Part shown: positions 40,385-49,365 of the stretch, one piece after another
Numbering within the stretch: position 1 is the first letter of the stretch
How the letters are laid out: each line of letters opens with the position of its first letter
Source: CALMKX01 sp036274895
GTDB taxonomy: Bacteria; Acidobacteriota; Thermoanaerobaculia; Multivoradales; SZUA-115
Direction of reading: 5' to 3'
DNA: 64,000 nucleotides
NCBI GenBank assembly: GCA_036274895.1
Contig: DASUEU010000074.1
Coordinates: 53,920 to 117,919 of the forward strand
The notes under the pieces: model-generated
Seen by the model: the letters and a program-made list of their open reading frames with translations, nothing else
Told to the model about the DNA's origin: nothing
Databases searched by the model: none
Position numbers and translations under genes: made by a program

Positions 40385-41688
40385 AGATCGCCTACATCGC
40401 CTCGGGCGCCGGCGGTATGTATTGCGGCAGCTGCCTGCACGACAACACCCTGGCCGCGGCCCTGATGCGCCAGGGCCACGACGTGGCCCTGCTGCCCACC
40501 TACACCCCCATGCGCACGGACGAGGAGGGGGTGGCCGGGCCGCGGGTGTTCTATGGCGCCATCAACGTCTTCCTGGCCTCCCGCTGGCCGGCCTTGGCCC
40601 GGCTGCCGCGCTGGGTCACCGGCTGGCTGGACCGGCCCGGCCTCTTGGCCTGGGTGTCGAAGCGGGCGGACTCGACCGACGCCCGCGAGCTGGGGGCGAT
40701 GACCGACTCGGTGCTCGCCGGCGAGGAGGGGGCCCAGGCCGAGCAGCTCGAGCAACTGGTCACCTGGCTCTCCGACCACTTCCGGCCGGAGGTGATCTAC
40801 CTCACCAACTCGATGTTCGCCGGCATGGCCCGCCGCCTGCGCCGGGAGCTGGGGGTGCCGGTGGTGGTCGGGCTGGTGGGGGAGGACCTCTTCCTCGAGG
40901 ACCTGAACGAGCCCTGGCGGACGCGGGTGATCGCCCGGCTGCGGGAGCGAGCGCAGGACGTCGACCACTTCCTCTCCCCGTCGCGTTATTACGCCGAGAA
41001 GATGGCGGCCTTGCTCGACGTGGCGCTCGAGCGCGTCGAGGTCGTGCCCCTGGGCCTGCGGCTCACCCACCACGCCAGCGAGCCGCCGACACGGCATGGG
41101 GCGCCGCCCAGCGTGGGCTTCTTCGCCCGTCTGGCGCCGGAGAAGGGGCTACATCTGTTGGTCGAGGCTTTCTGCCGTCTGGCGGCCCAACCCGGCCGCG
41201 CGGACCTGCGCCTGCGCGTGGCCGGCTACCTCGCCGGCAAGGACGTGCCCTACGTGGAGGGCCTCAAGGCGAGACTGGCCGCCGAGGGCCTGGCCCCGCG
41301 GGTGGATTGGGTCGGGGAGGTGGATCTCGAGGGCAAAGTGGCCTTCCTGCGCTCGATCGACTTGCTCGCCGTGCCCACCGTCTACCGCGAGGCCAAGGGC
41401 CTCTTCGCCCTCGAAGCCATGGCCAACGCCACGCCGGTGGTGCTGCCCCGGCACGGTTCCCTGCCGGAGATGATCGAGGCCACGGGAGGCGGCATCCTGG
41501 TCGAGCCCGGCTCGGCCGAGGCCCTGGCCGAGGCCATCGCGAGCCTGCTCGATGACCCCGAGCGCCGCCAGCACCTCGGCCAGACCGGCCGCCGCGCTGT
41601 GCTCGAGCGCTTCGGGGAAGAGGAGATGGCCCGGGCCACGGCGGCGGCGTTCGAGCGGGTGATCGACCAGACGAGGCGGATCGCTTGA
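40381..41688 (+). CDS. GT4-family glycosyltransferase
   Basis: The 435-residue protein is a GT-B glycosyltransferase. The N-domain begins MKIAYIASGAGGMYCGSCLH (glycine-rich acceptor loop). The C-domain has VGFFARLAPEKGLHLLVEAF, a DWVGEVDLEGKVAFLRSIDL segment and the GT4 signature E-x7-E in REAKGLFALEAMANATPVVL, where the nucleotide sugar binds, followed by GGILVEPGSAEALAEAI. It is cytoplasmic or membrane-peripheral. It closes the 13-gene array by a 4-nt overlap with the symporter gene, so a sugar may be added to the system's product, although an unrelated envelope role is possible. Confidence 0.9.
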   Translation: MKIAYIASGAGGMYCGSCLHDNTLAAALMRQGHDVALLPTYTPMRTDEEGVAGPRVFYGAINVFLASRWPALARLPRWVTGWLDRPGLLAWVSKRADSTDARELGAMTDSVLAGEEGAQAEQLEQLVTWLSDHFRPEVIYLTNSMFAGMARRLRRELGVPVVVGLVGEDLFLEDLNEPWRTRVIARLRERAQDVDHFLSPSRYYAEKMAALLDVALERVEVVPLGLRLTHHASEPPTRHGAPPSVGFFARLAPEKGLHLLVEAFCRLAAQPGRADLRLRVAGYLAGKDVPYVEGLKARLAAEGLAPRVDWVGEVDLEGKVAFLRSIDLLAVPTVYREAKGLFALEAMANATPVVLPRHGSLPEMIEATGGGILVEPGSAEALAEAIASLLDDPERRQHLGQTGRRAVLERFGEEEMARATAAAFERVIDQTRRIA

Positions 41689-41709
41689 ACCCGTCAACAC
41701 GCACCCGCC

Positions 41710-41740
41710 GTCATCCCGAGCGAAGCAGAGGGATCTCTCC
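41710..41740. repeat. Short ATCCCGAGC...GAGGGATCT extragenic repeat
   Basis: GTCATCCCGAGCGAAGCAGA then GGGATCTCTCC, beside the larger MITE-like copy that starts 18 bases further on. Confidence 0.7.
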
Positions 41741-41757
41741 TCCGGCGCCGGCGCCGC

Positions 41758-41932
41758 GCGAGGGGTTGAAACCCCTCGCTACCCATGAACGTCCCTGGCG
41801 GGACGGGGGAGGGAGATCCCTCGGTTTAGCTCGGGATGACGGCGGGGACCTGGGTCGACCCGCTGCACCATCTGTCCTTTCCCTCGTCCCGCCAGGGACG
41901 TTGATGGGTAGCGAGCGATTCCAATCGCTCGC
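41758..41932. repeat. MITE-like element with terminal inverted repeats, copy 2
   Basis: This 175-bp element has the same ends as 13677-13882: GCGAGGGGTTGAAACCCCTC, GCTACCCATGAACGTCCCTG on the left, and GGGACGTTGATGGGTAGCGA, GCGATTCCAATCGCTCGC on the right. Between copies, the terminal palindromes change on both arms in a compensating way (GAGGCG/CGCCTC versus GAGGGG/CCCCTC), so hairpins are preserved. The centre holds the short GAGATCCCTCGG...CTCGGGATGAC repeat. It fills most of the 274-base gap before the thioesterase gene. Confidence 0.8.
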
Positions 41933-41962
41933 CCTCGCCCGTGCGTGACCCGATTGACCCCC

Positions 41963-42385
41963 ATGCACACCTTCCAAACCCACCGCACCGTCGAGTTCGC
42001 CGACACCGACATGGGCGGCATCGTGCACTTCTCGCGGTTCTTCGTCTTCATGGAGACCGCCGAGCATGAGCTGCTGGCCACGCTGGGGGCGCGGGTGCAC
42101 ATGGAGTGGCAGGGGCACGCGATCGGCTGGCCGCGACTGGCGGCTTCCGCCGAGTACAAGAGCCCTGCCCGCTTTGGCGACCGCCTGGACATCCAGGTCG
42201 AGGTCGAGCGCAAGGGCCGCACCTCGATGACCTACCGTTTCACCTTCCGCTGCGGCGAGCGCCTGGTGGCCAGGGGGCGCATGTCCTCGGCCTGCTGCAT
42301 CCTCGACGATCCGGCGGGTTTGAAACCGATCTCGATTCCGGACTTCATCGCCGCCGGCCTCACGGAGGTCCCCCGTGCCGAATGA
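41963..42385 (+). CDS. YbgC/4-hydroxybenzoyl-CoA-type acyl-CoA thioesterase
   Basis: The 140-residue protein has the hotdog fold of the 4HBT/YbgC family: TVEFADTDMGGIVHFSRFFVF carries the catalytic aspartate region, followed by the long hotdog helix FMETAEHELLATLG and strands SAEYKSPARFGDRLDIQVEV and GRTSMTYRFTFRC. It hydrolyses acyl-CoA thioesters; the physiological substrate is not clear. ATG 41963 gives the standard N-terminus (GTG 41945 is possible). Its end overlaps the ABC ATPase start by 11 bases. Confidence 0.9.
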   Translation: MHTFQTHRTVEFADTDMGGIVHFSRFFVFMETAEHELLATLGARVHMEWQGHAIGWPRLAASAEYKSPARFGDRLDIQVEVERKGRTSMTYRFTFRCGERLVARGRMSSACCILDDPAGLKPISIPDFIAAGLTEVPRAE

Positions 42386-43064
42386 CTCACCCCGTCTCGT
42401 GGTCGAAGACCTGGTCAAGGAGTACCGCCTGGGCGATCGCGCGCTGAGGGTGCTCGATGGCGTGAGCTTCAGCCTCGATGCCGGGGAGTCCCTGGCCGTC
42501 ACCGGCCCTTCGGGCTCGGGCAAGAGCACCTTGTTGCACTTGCTGGGTGGCCTCGACCGACCCAGCTCCGGCCGGGTGCGGGTCGCCGGCCGCGACCTGG
42601 CGGAGATGGGGGAGAGGGAGCTGGCCCGCTTCCGCAACCGCGAGGTCGGCTTCGTCTTCCAGGACCACCACCTGTTGCCCCAGTACACCGTGCTCGAGAA
42701 CGTCCTGTTGCCCACCCTGGCCTTTCCCCGGGACCGTCCGGCGGACGCCGCGGCCCGCGCCCGCGAGCTGCTCGTCCGCGTGGGGCTCGGCGAACGGGTG
42801 GCACACCGGCCGGCCGAGCTTTCCGGAGGTGAGCGCCAGCGGGCGGCGGTGGCGCGGGCCCTGGTGATGCAGCCTTCACTGCTGCTCGGGGACGAGCCCA
42901 CCGGCAGCCTCGACCGGGCCACCGCGGCGAGGGTGGCGGACCTGCTCTTCGACCTGCACCGGGAGCTCGGCACGGTGCTGGTGGTGGTGACCCACAGCCC
43001 GGAGATCGCCACCCGCTTCCCCCGGCGCTTCGAGCTGGCGGAGGGTCGGTGCGCCGCAGCCTGA
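42375..43064 (+). CDS. ABC transporter ATPase, LolD/MacB type
   Basis: The 229-residue protein is the ATP-binding subunit of a type VII (LolD/MacB/FtsE-like) ABC system: Walker A GPSGSGKST, Q-loop VFQDHHLLPQYTVLENVLLP, signature LSGGERQR, Walker B LLLGDEPTGSLD and the switch VVVTHSPE. The start is GTG 42375, inside the end of the thioesterase gene, and the coding region overlaps the permease by 16 bases, so both form one transport unit, probably for lipoprotein extraction or export. Confidence 0.95.
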   Translation: MPNDSPRLVVEDLVKEYRLGDRALRVLDGVSFSLDAGESLAVTGPSGSGKSTLLHLLGGLDRPSSGRVRVAGRDLAEMGERELARFRNREVGFVFQDHHLLPQYTVLENVLLPTLAFPRDRPADAAARARELLVRVGLGERVAHRPAELSGGERQRAAVARALVMQPSLLLGDEPTGSLDRATAARVADLLFDLHRELGTVLVVVTHSPEIATRFPRRFELAEGRCAAA

Positions 43065-46000
43065 GGCACTATTGGCGGGGCCACCTCGCGGTCGCCCTGG
43101 GGGCGGCGGTGGCCACGGCCGTGCTGGCCGGCGCCTTGGTCGTGGGGGACTCGGTGCGCGGCAGCCTCGCCGCCTTGGCCAGCGAGCGCCTGGGGCGCAT
43201 CGACTACGTGCTGGCCGGGCCACGGCTGTTCCGGGCCGCCCTCGCCGACGAGCTGACCTCCGAGGCGGGCCTGGGGGTGGACGTGGCCCCGGCCCTGGTG
43301 GTGCGGGGCACGGCCGGCCGGCCCGACCGCGGCACCCGGGCCTCGGGGGTCACCGTCTGGGGCATCGACGGCCGCCTCGCCCGGCTCTATCCCGGCGAGC
43401 CCCGGCTGACCTTCCCGCCCCGCCAGGGCAGCCTCTTCCCGCCGGTGCTGCTCTCCGAGAGCCTGGCCCGGGAGCTCTCGGCCGCGGCCGGCGACTCGGT
43501 GCTGCTCTCCTTCGAGAGCCTGTCCGAGATCCCCAAGGAGACCCTGATCGGCCGGGCGGACGCCGAGCGGGCCACCCGTTCGCTGCGCCTGACCGTGGCC
43601 GCCGTGCTGCCGGACCGTGGCCCCGGCGGGCTACGCCTGGATGCCGGACAGTCGGCTGCCGCCAACGCCTTCGTCGAGCTGCCCCGGTTGGCCCGGGCCC
43701 TGGAGCTGGCGGGCCGCGCCAACGCCCTGCTGGTGGCTGCCGGCGGCCACGACGTCGCCGGCACCCTGGAGGCGGCCCTGGCCCGGCGGCTGACCGTGGG
43801 CGACCTGGGCCTCGAGGTGTCGATCGACCGCGGCACGGTGGTGGTGGAGAGCCGGGAGCTGGTGTTGCCCGAGCGGGCCGCGGCGGGCGTCCGGGTGCTC
43901 GCCCAGGAGACCGGGGCTGCGGTCTCCCCGGTGCTGACCTACCTGGCCAACCGGCTGGAGGTGGGGGGGCGGTGGATCCCCTACTCGACGGTGGCGGCCC
44001 TCGACCCGCCGGCGGCGGACGCCGCCGACCGCCTGGTGCTGGTCGATGGCGCGCCGGCGCCACCCCTGGGCGAAGGGGAGATCTACTTGAACGAGTGGGC
44101 CGCGGAGGACCTCGCCGCCACCCCCGGCCAGGAGCTCGAGCTGACCTACTTCAGCCTCGGCCCCCGCGACGAGCTGGCCACGGCCACGGCCCGCTTCCGG
44201 GTCAAGGGCGTGGTGGCCATGGCCGGTCTGGGCGCCAACGGCACGCTGACGCCGGAGATGCCGGGGCTCTCCGACGCCGAGAGCATGTCGGCCTGGGAGC
44301 CGCCCTTCCCGGTGGACCTCGGGCTGATCCGCGACCGCGATGAGGACTACTGGGACGCCTACCGCGCGGCGCCCAAGAGCTTCGTCGGCCTCGCCGCCGG
44401 CCAGGCCCTGTGGCGCAACCGCTTCGGCGAGCTGACCTCACTGCGCCTGACCCCCTCGCCCGAGGTGGACGCGGCGGCCCTCGCCGCCCGGCTGGAGAGC
44501 GAGCTGCCCCGGCGTCTCGCCCCCGGCGCCCAGGGGCTCAGCTTCCAGGCGGTCTCGGCCCTGGCCGCCCAGGGCGCCCGGGGTGCCACCGACTTCGGGC
44601 AGCTCTTCCTGGCGTTCAGCTTCTTCCTGATCGTCGCCGCCGCCCTCTTGACCGGCCTGCTGTTCCGGCTGGTGGTCGAGGGCCGCGCGCGGGAGGTGGG
44701 CCTGCTCGGTGCCCTCGGTTTCCCGGCGGCGCGGGTGAAGCGGCGCTTCCTCGCCGAGGGGCTGGCGGTCGCCGGCCTCGGCGTGGCGGCCGGCCTGGCC
44801 GGGGCCGTGGGCTACGCCCGCCTGCTGCTGCTCGCCCTGGCCACGGTGTGGCGCCCGGCCGTGGGCACCTCGGAGCTGCACCTCCACGTCCAGCCGCTGA
44901 GCCTGGTGGTGGGGGGAGCGATCGCCCTGGTGATGGTCTACCTGGCGATCCGCGGTGCCGTCGCCTCGCTGCTGCGCCGGGAGCCCGCCCGGCTGCTCGC
45001 CGGGGAGATCGCGGCGGCCGGCCCCGCGGGCCGCGCCCGGGCCTCTCGCTGGCTGGCCCTCGTGCTGGGGCTCGCCGGCCTGGGCCTGGCGGCGGCCATG
45101 CTCGGCTCGGGGCGGGGCTCCTCCCCGGCTCTGGCCTTCGGGGCTGGAGCCTGCCTGCTGGGGGCCGGGCTCGCGGCCCTCGCCGCCTGGGCTCGAGGGG
45201 GGGGCCGCCGGATCGCCGACCGGCTCAGCCGAGCCGGCGTGTTGCGCCTGGGAGCCCAGGCCAGCCGCCGCAGCCCGGGCCGCAGCCTGCTCGCTGCGGC
45301 CCTGGTGGCCTCGGCCAGCTTCGTGCTGGTGACGGTGGGGGCCCAGCGGGGGGGCCGGCACTTCGATGTCGCCGACCGGGCCTCTGGGGCCGGGGGCTTC
45401 CCCCTGATCGCCGAGAGCTCGGTGCCCCTGCTCCAGGACCTCAACCGCCCCGAAGGCCGCCGCGAGCTGGGCCTCGACGAGGAGGCCGCGGCGGCCCTCG
45501 ACGGTACCCGTGTCTACCCCCTGCGCCTGGTGCCGGGGGACGACGCCAGCTGCCTCAACCTCTACCGGCCCCAGAAGCCCCGCGTGCTCGGCCTGCCGCC
45601 GGAGCTCATCGAGCGGGGGGGCTTCAGCTTCCAGGCGTCGGCACGCTCCCTCGACAACCCCTGGCGCCTGCTCGAGGAAGATCTGGGGCCCAACGTGGTA
45701 CCGGCCGTGCTGGACGCCAACTCGGCGACGTGGATCCTGAAGGTGGGCCTAGGGGACGACGTGGTGCTCGACGACGAGGCCGGCAAGCCCCTGCGCCTGC
45801 GGGTCGTGGGCCTCCTGGCGAAGAGCATCTTCCAGAGTGAAGTGCTGATCTCGGAGGCGGCCCTGCTGCGCCACTTCCCCAGCCGCGCCGGCTACTCGGC
45901 GTTCCTGATCGAGGCGCCGCCGGAGCGGGCGCCCACCTTGACCGAGGCCCTGGAGCGCTCGCTCGCCGGCTTCGGCTTCGACGCCGAGGCCACGGCCGAC

Positions 46001-46411
46001 CGCCTGGCGGCCTTCGAGCAGGTGGAGCAGACCTACCTTTCAACCTTCCAGTCCCTGGGCGGCCTCGGCTTGCTGCTCGGCACCGTGGGCCTGGGGGTGA
46101 TCCTGCTGCGCAACGCCCTCGAACGGCGCAAGGAGCTGGCGGCCCTGCGCGCGCTGGGTTTCCCTGTGCGCCGCCTCCAGGGCCTACTGCTGGCCGAGAA
46201 CGCCTTCCTGCTCGCCGTCGGCCTCGGCCTCGGCACCGCCGCGGCCCTGCTCGCCGTAGCCCCTCACCTCCGAGAGCAGGCCGCCACCGTCCCCTGGCCA
46301 GCCCTCACCGCCACCCTCGCCCTGGTCTTCGCGACCGGCCTCGCAGCCAGCGGCCTCGTTCTGCGCGGGGCGTTGCCGGAGGACCTGGTGGGGACGCTCA
46401 AGGGGGAGTAG
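43049..46411 (+). CDS. ABC transporter permease with two FtsX domains
   Basis: The 1120-residue protein is a fused FtsX/MacB-type permease. One N-terminal helix (about 12-32) precedes a large periplasmic domain (about 35-515). A cluster of helices lies at about 520-640, including the FtsX GLLGALGFPAARVKRRFLAEG cytoplasmic loop, with further helices at about 670-760. A second periplasmic domain (about 770-1000) and three C-terminal helices with the repeated motif ELAALRALGFPVRRLQGLLL complete it. About ten helices in total are expected. The two FtsX modules in one chain let it work with the single ATPase encoded just upstream. Confidence 0.9.
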   Translation: MRRSLRHYWRGHLAVALGAAVATAVLAGALVVGDSVRGSLAALASERLGRIDYVLAGPRLFRAALADELTSEAGLGVDVAPALVVRGTAGRPDRGTRASGVTVWGIDGRLARLYPGEPRLTFPPRQGSLFPPVLLSESLARELSAAAGDSVLLSFESLSEIPKETLIGRADAERATRSLRLTVAAVLPDRGPGGLRLDAGQSAAANAFVELPRLARALELAGRANALLVAAGGHDVAGTLEAALARRLTVGDLGLEVSIDRGTVVVESRELVLPERAAAGVRVLAQETGAAVSPVLTYLANRLEVGGRWIPYSTVAALDPPAADAADRLVLVDGAPAPPLGEGEIYLNEWAAEDLAATPGQELELTYFSLGPRDELATATARFRVKGVVAMAGLGANGTLTPEMPGLSDAESMSAWEPPFPVDLGLIRDRDEDYWDAYRAAPKSFVGLAAGQALWRNRFGELTSLRLTPSPEVDAAALAARLESELPRRLAPGAQGLSFQAVSALAAQGARGATDFGQLFLAFSFFLIVAAALLTGLLFRLVVEGRAREVGLLGALGFPAARVKRRFLAEGLAVAGLGVAAGLAGAVGYARLLLLALATVWRPAVGTSELHLHVQPLSLVVGGAIALVMVYLAIRGAVASLLRREPARLLAGEIAAAGPAGRARASRWLALVLGLAGLGLAAAMLGSGRGSSPALAFGAGACLLGAGLAALAAWARGGGRRIADRLSRAGVLRLGAQASRRSPGRSLLAAALVASASFVLVTVGAQRGGRHFDVADRASGAGGFPLIAESSVPLLQDLNRPEGRRELGLDEEAAAALDGTRVYPLRLVPGDDASCLNLYRPQKPRVLGLPPELIERGGFSFQASARSLDNPWRLLEEDLGPNVVPAVLDANSATWILKVGLGDDVVLDDEAGKPLRLRVVGLLAKSIFQSEVLISEAALLRHFPSRAGYSAFLIEAPPERAPTLTEALERSLAGFGFDAEATADRLAAFEQVEQTYLSTFQSLGGLGLLLGTVGLGVILLRNALERRKELAALRALGFPVRRLQGLLLAENAFLLAVGLGLGTAAALLAVAPHLREQAATVPWPALTATLALVFATGLAASGLVLRGALPEDLVGTLKGE

Positions 46412-46417
46412 AGGCGG

Positions 46418-47926
46418 TCACCGCAGCATCAGCAGTGACGACAGCGGCAGCGCCACGATCCGCGGATCGAGCACGGCCTCGGTGTCGGTCTGCGTCACCA
46501 AGATGCCGAAGGATGCCTTGTTCGCAGCTTTCTCGATGAAGCGCCGCAGGCCCTCGGTGTCGTCGAAGGGGTCGATCTGTCGCCGGTACTTCACCTCTAG
46601 CGGGATGCGCCGCAGGCCCAGGGTCAGCACGAAATCGACCTCCGGCTGATCGGCCCGTTCGGGCAGGTGGGTGAGGTCCAGGTTCGAGATGCTCGAGAGA
46701 GCCGTGCCCACGATGCTTTCGGCGAGCCGGCCCGCGAGCGGCGTCAGCTCGGGATTCTGGCGCAGATCGTCCGGTTCGATCGGGACCTCCTCCTGCAACC
46801 AGCTGGAGCGTAGCGCGTGGTCGGCCAGGCAGAGCTTCGGCTGCCCCTTCGTCCGCTTCAAGCGGATCTCGAGAGGGGGTATCAGGCGAAGGAGCAGGGT
46901 ATCCCCCAGGAAGCGCAGGTACTGGCGGACCCGTTCGGGGCCGACGTTGGCGCCGAGGCTCTCGTGGACCTCTTGCGCCAGCAGCTTCGGGGTGGGAGCT
47001 TGCCCGACGTAGCGGCAGCCGAGGCGGAACACCTCCTCCAACAGCTGCGGGTCTCGTTTGCGACCTCGCTCGCCCAGCCGCAGGTCGTGCTGGATGACCC
47101 GCTTGATCACCGTCTCGTTGATCTGGTCTTTGAGGTAGGACCAGTCGACATCCCAACGGCTGTGCACGATCGGGTAGCCGCCACGCCGGGCGAAGCGGCG
47201 GAACGCCTCGTCTCGGGCCTCGGCCCTTTGCAGTCCCGCTCGCCGGGCCTGATGCCAGAAGTCGAGCTCCGCGATGTGGTCGAGCCCGTTGTCTCCGAGG
47301 AGCGGCCGGCCGAGGTCGAGGTTGTGGAAGTCCGCCACCTCGGTCAGGGAGAGCACGCCGGCCTCGATCGAGTGGATCCGGCCAGCGAGACTGTCGCGGC
47401 CGATCTCGATGCGCAGGGCCGAGCTGCCGGTGAGCACGACCTGCGTGGTCGAGTGATCCACCAGGCTCTTGAGCTGGGGAGCCCAGTCCCGCAGGTTCTG
47501 CACCTCGTCGAAGAACAGATACGTCGGCTCGCCGCGGTGGGCGACCTCGTTGAGGGTGCCCCCGAGCACGGCCCCTTCGTACCAGTCCATCAGGCGCAAG
47601 ATCGGCTCGGTGGCGGCGGCGAGCTGGGGCAGCTCGTCGGCCTGAAGCCGGAAGATGTTCCGCGGCGGCACGCCTTCGTCGAGGAGGTCGCGCACCACCT
47701 GCATCTGCGCGGTGGTCTTGCCGATCTGCCGCGGGCCGCGGACGACCACGATCGGAGCCAGGCGGAGGTTCAGCCGGTGGCGGATCTGCCGGACGAGGTG
47801 GCGACGGGTCCAGGGCAGGACGGGAAGGGGCTTGCCCTCCCACCAGGGATTCATCCTCTTCAAGTCGAGGATGAGGTTCTCCGGCAGGTCGAAAAAGGGC
47901 AGCAGGGAGGCGGTGGGATCACTCAC
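46418..47926 (-). CDS. AAA-type ATPase with DUF4143 domain
   Basis: The 502-residue protein has an N-terminal AAA domain: Walker A GPRQIGKTT (about 64-72), Walker B YLFFDEVQNLRDW, and sensor-1 QVVLTGSSALRI. The C-terminal part is DUF4143, including YLRFLGDTLLLRLIPPLEIR and a nuclease-like segment LPERADQPEVDFVLTLGLRR then IPLEVKYRR, whose D-E-K spacing resembles a PD-(D/E)XK site. These proteins are widespread, often horizontally spread and functionally obscure. It is convergent with the ABC permease; the gap is only six bases. Confidence 0.9.
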   Translation of the reverse strand: MSDPTASLLPFFDLPENLILDLKRMNPWWEGKPLPVLPWTRRHLVRQIRHRLNLRLAPIVVVRGPRQIGKTTAQMQVVRDLLDEGVPPRNIFRLQADELPQLAAATEPILRLMDWYEGAVLGGTLNEVAHRGEPTYLFFDEVQNLRDWAPQLKSLVDHSTTQVVLTGSSALRIEIGRDSLAGRIHSIEAGVLSLTEVADFHNLDLGRPLLGDNGLDHIAELDFWHQARRAGLQRAEARDEAFRRFARRGGYPIVHSRWDVDWSYLKDQINETVIKRVIQHDLRLGERGRKRDPQLLEEVFRLGCRYVGQAPTPKLLAQEVHESLGANVGPERVRQYLRFLGDTLLLRLIPPLEIRLKRTKGQPKLCLADHALRSSWLQEEVPIEPDDLRQNPELTPLAGRLAESIVGTALSSISNLDLTHLPERADQPEVDFVLTLGLRRIPLEVKYRRQIDPFDDTEGLRRFIEKAANKASFGILVTQTDTEAVLDPRIVALPLSSLLMLR

Positions 47927-47953
47927 AGCTGGGCCGGATGATACCCCCGTCCG

Positions 47954-49162
47954 CTACCCCAGCACCCGCCCCCGCGTTTCCGGCAAGGCCCAGATCCAGG
48001 TGCCGGCCAGGAGGGCGAAGCCGGCTGCCAGGGCGATGCCGCCGCCCAGGCCCCAGCGGGGGGCGACGGCGGCGATGGCGAGGGGAGCGAGGAACTGGGC
48101 GCCGCGGGTGGTGTTCATGATCACCGAGAGGGCGGTGCCCCGCACCGGGGTGGCGAAGAGCTCCGAGAGCATGGGGCCGAAGCCGGACCAGGTGCCGGTG
48201 CCCAGGCCGGCGGCGAAGAGGAAGACCCACACCAGCCCCGGCCGCGCCGCCACCCACGGCCAGAAGACGGTGAACATCAGCAGGCCGCCGGCCAGGAGGC
48301 CCGAGTAGAGGGCGAAGGTCGGGCGCCGGCCCCACCAATCCGAGATCCGGCCGAAGGAGAGGTAGCCCAAGAGGGAGCCGAGCACGAAGGCCAGGGTGGC
48401 GACCCCCGAGCGGGCCTCCGAGAGCCCCCGCTCGACCTGGAGGTAGCGGGGCAGCCAGATCACCGCCAGCCAGTAGGCCGTCATGTTGAACGCGGTGAGC
48501 AGGAAGGCGAGGGCGAAGGTGCCGCGAGCGCCCCGGGCGAGCAGCTGGCGCCACTCGCCGCCCGGCCCGGCCTGGCGCCAGAGGTCGGACTCCGGCACCC
48601 GGCGCACCAGGGGCAGGGCGAGGATCGGCAGGGTGCACAGGGCGAAGACGCCCCGCCAGCCCAGCTGGGGCGCCACGAAGGCCCCGATCAGGGCCGCCAA
48701 GCCCAGCCCCAGCGGGGCGCCGCTCTGGGCCACCGCCCCCCAGCGGCCCCGCTCGGCGGGGGGGAAGGTCTCGCCGATCAGGGCCTGGCCGGCCCCCCAG
48801 GCGCCGCCGATGCCGAGGCCAGCCACGGCCCGCGCCACCAACAGGGTGGAGAAGCTCGGGGCCAGGGCGCAGCAGGCGTTGCCCAGGCAGAAGACGCCGA
48901 GGGCGGTGGCGGTGGAGGCACGGCGGCCCATCCTGTCCGCCAGCCAGCCGAAGAGGAAGCCGCCCACGCCGGTGGCGCCGATGCCCAGGCCCGTGAGCAG
49001 GGCGAGGTCGCCGTCTACGAGCTGGAAGTCCCGTTGGATGCCTCCCAGGAGGAAGGAAAGCACGGTCAGCGAGGTGAAGCCCTGCCACCAGACCACGAAG
49101 GCCAGGATCAAGATGGCCAGATGCCGGCGATCGAGGCGATCGGTCTGGTGGAGGAGGGCCAT
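47954..49162 (-). CDS. MFS transporter
   Basis: The 402-residue protein has 12 predicted helices in two halves. The loop GWLADRMGRRASTATALGVF between helices 2 and 3 is the MFS motif A, and SFGRISDWWGRRPTFALYSG is its second-half counterpart. It resembles the aromatic-acid/metabolite-proton symporter groups, but the substrate is uncertain. It is encoded alone, divergent from tRNA-Arg. Confidence 0.9.
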   Translation of the reverse strand: MALLHQTDRLDRRHLAILILAFVVWWQGFTSLTVLSFLLGGIQRDFQLVDGDLALLTGLGIGATGVGGFLFGWLADRMGRRASTATALGVFCLGNACCALAPSFSTLLVARAVAGLGIGGAWGAGQALIGETFPPAERGRWGAVAQSGAPLGLGLAALIGAFVAPQLGWRGVFALCTLPILALPLVRRVPESDLWRQAGPGGEWRQLLARGARGTFALAFLLTAFNMTAYWLAVIWLPRYLQVERGLSEARSGVATLAFVLGSLLGYLSFGRISDWWGRRPTFALYSGLLAGGLLMFTVFWPWVAARPGLVWVFLFAAGLGTGTWSGFGPMLSELFATPVRGTALSVIMNTTRGAQFLAPLAIAAVAPRWGLGGGIALAAGFALLAGTWIWALPETRGRVLG

Positions 49163-49224
49163 GGCGCCGGGCGTCGAGGTGCGGGGAGCCTACCACCCCC
49201 CGTGCGCTATACTCCGCTCCTCGT

Positions 49225-49301
49225 GCGGCTGTAGCTCAGCAGGATAGAGCGAGACCGTCCTAAGGTCAGGGTCGGGGGTTCGAATCCTCCCAGCCGCACC
49301 A
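49225..49301 (+). tRNA. tRNA-Arg (anticodon CCT), CCA encoded
   Basis: GCGGCTG pairs with CAGCCGC in the acceptor; the D-arm is GCTC...GAGC; the anticodon loop is GTCCTAA with CCT at positions 34-36; the T-arm contains GGTTCGAATCC; the discriminator A and CCA follow and are genome-encoded. Position 32 is an unusual G, and the first anticodon-stem pair (A-A) is mismatched. Confidence 0.93.
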
Positions 49302-49365
49302 ATCCCTCAAACGGTGAACGTCCCGGCCGGGGTCGCAGCCCCGGCCGGTCCTTTGGAGAGCCAGG

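Noticed and set aside
46418..47926. DUF4143 ATPase as part of a defence system with neighbours
   Set aside because: It is convergent with the ABC exporter and separate from the MFS gene; nothing nearby supports a multi-gene defence unit.
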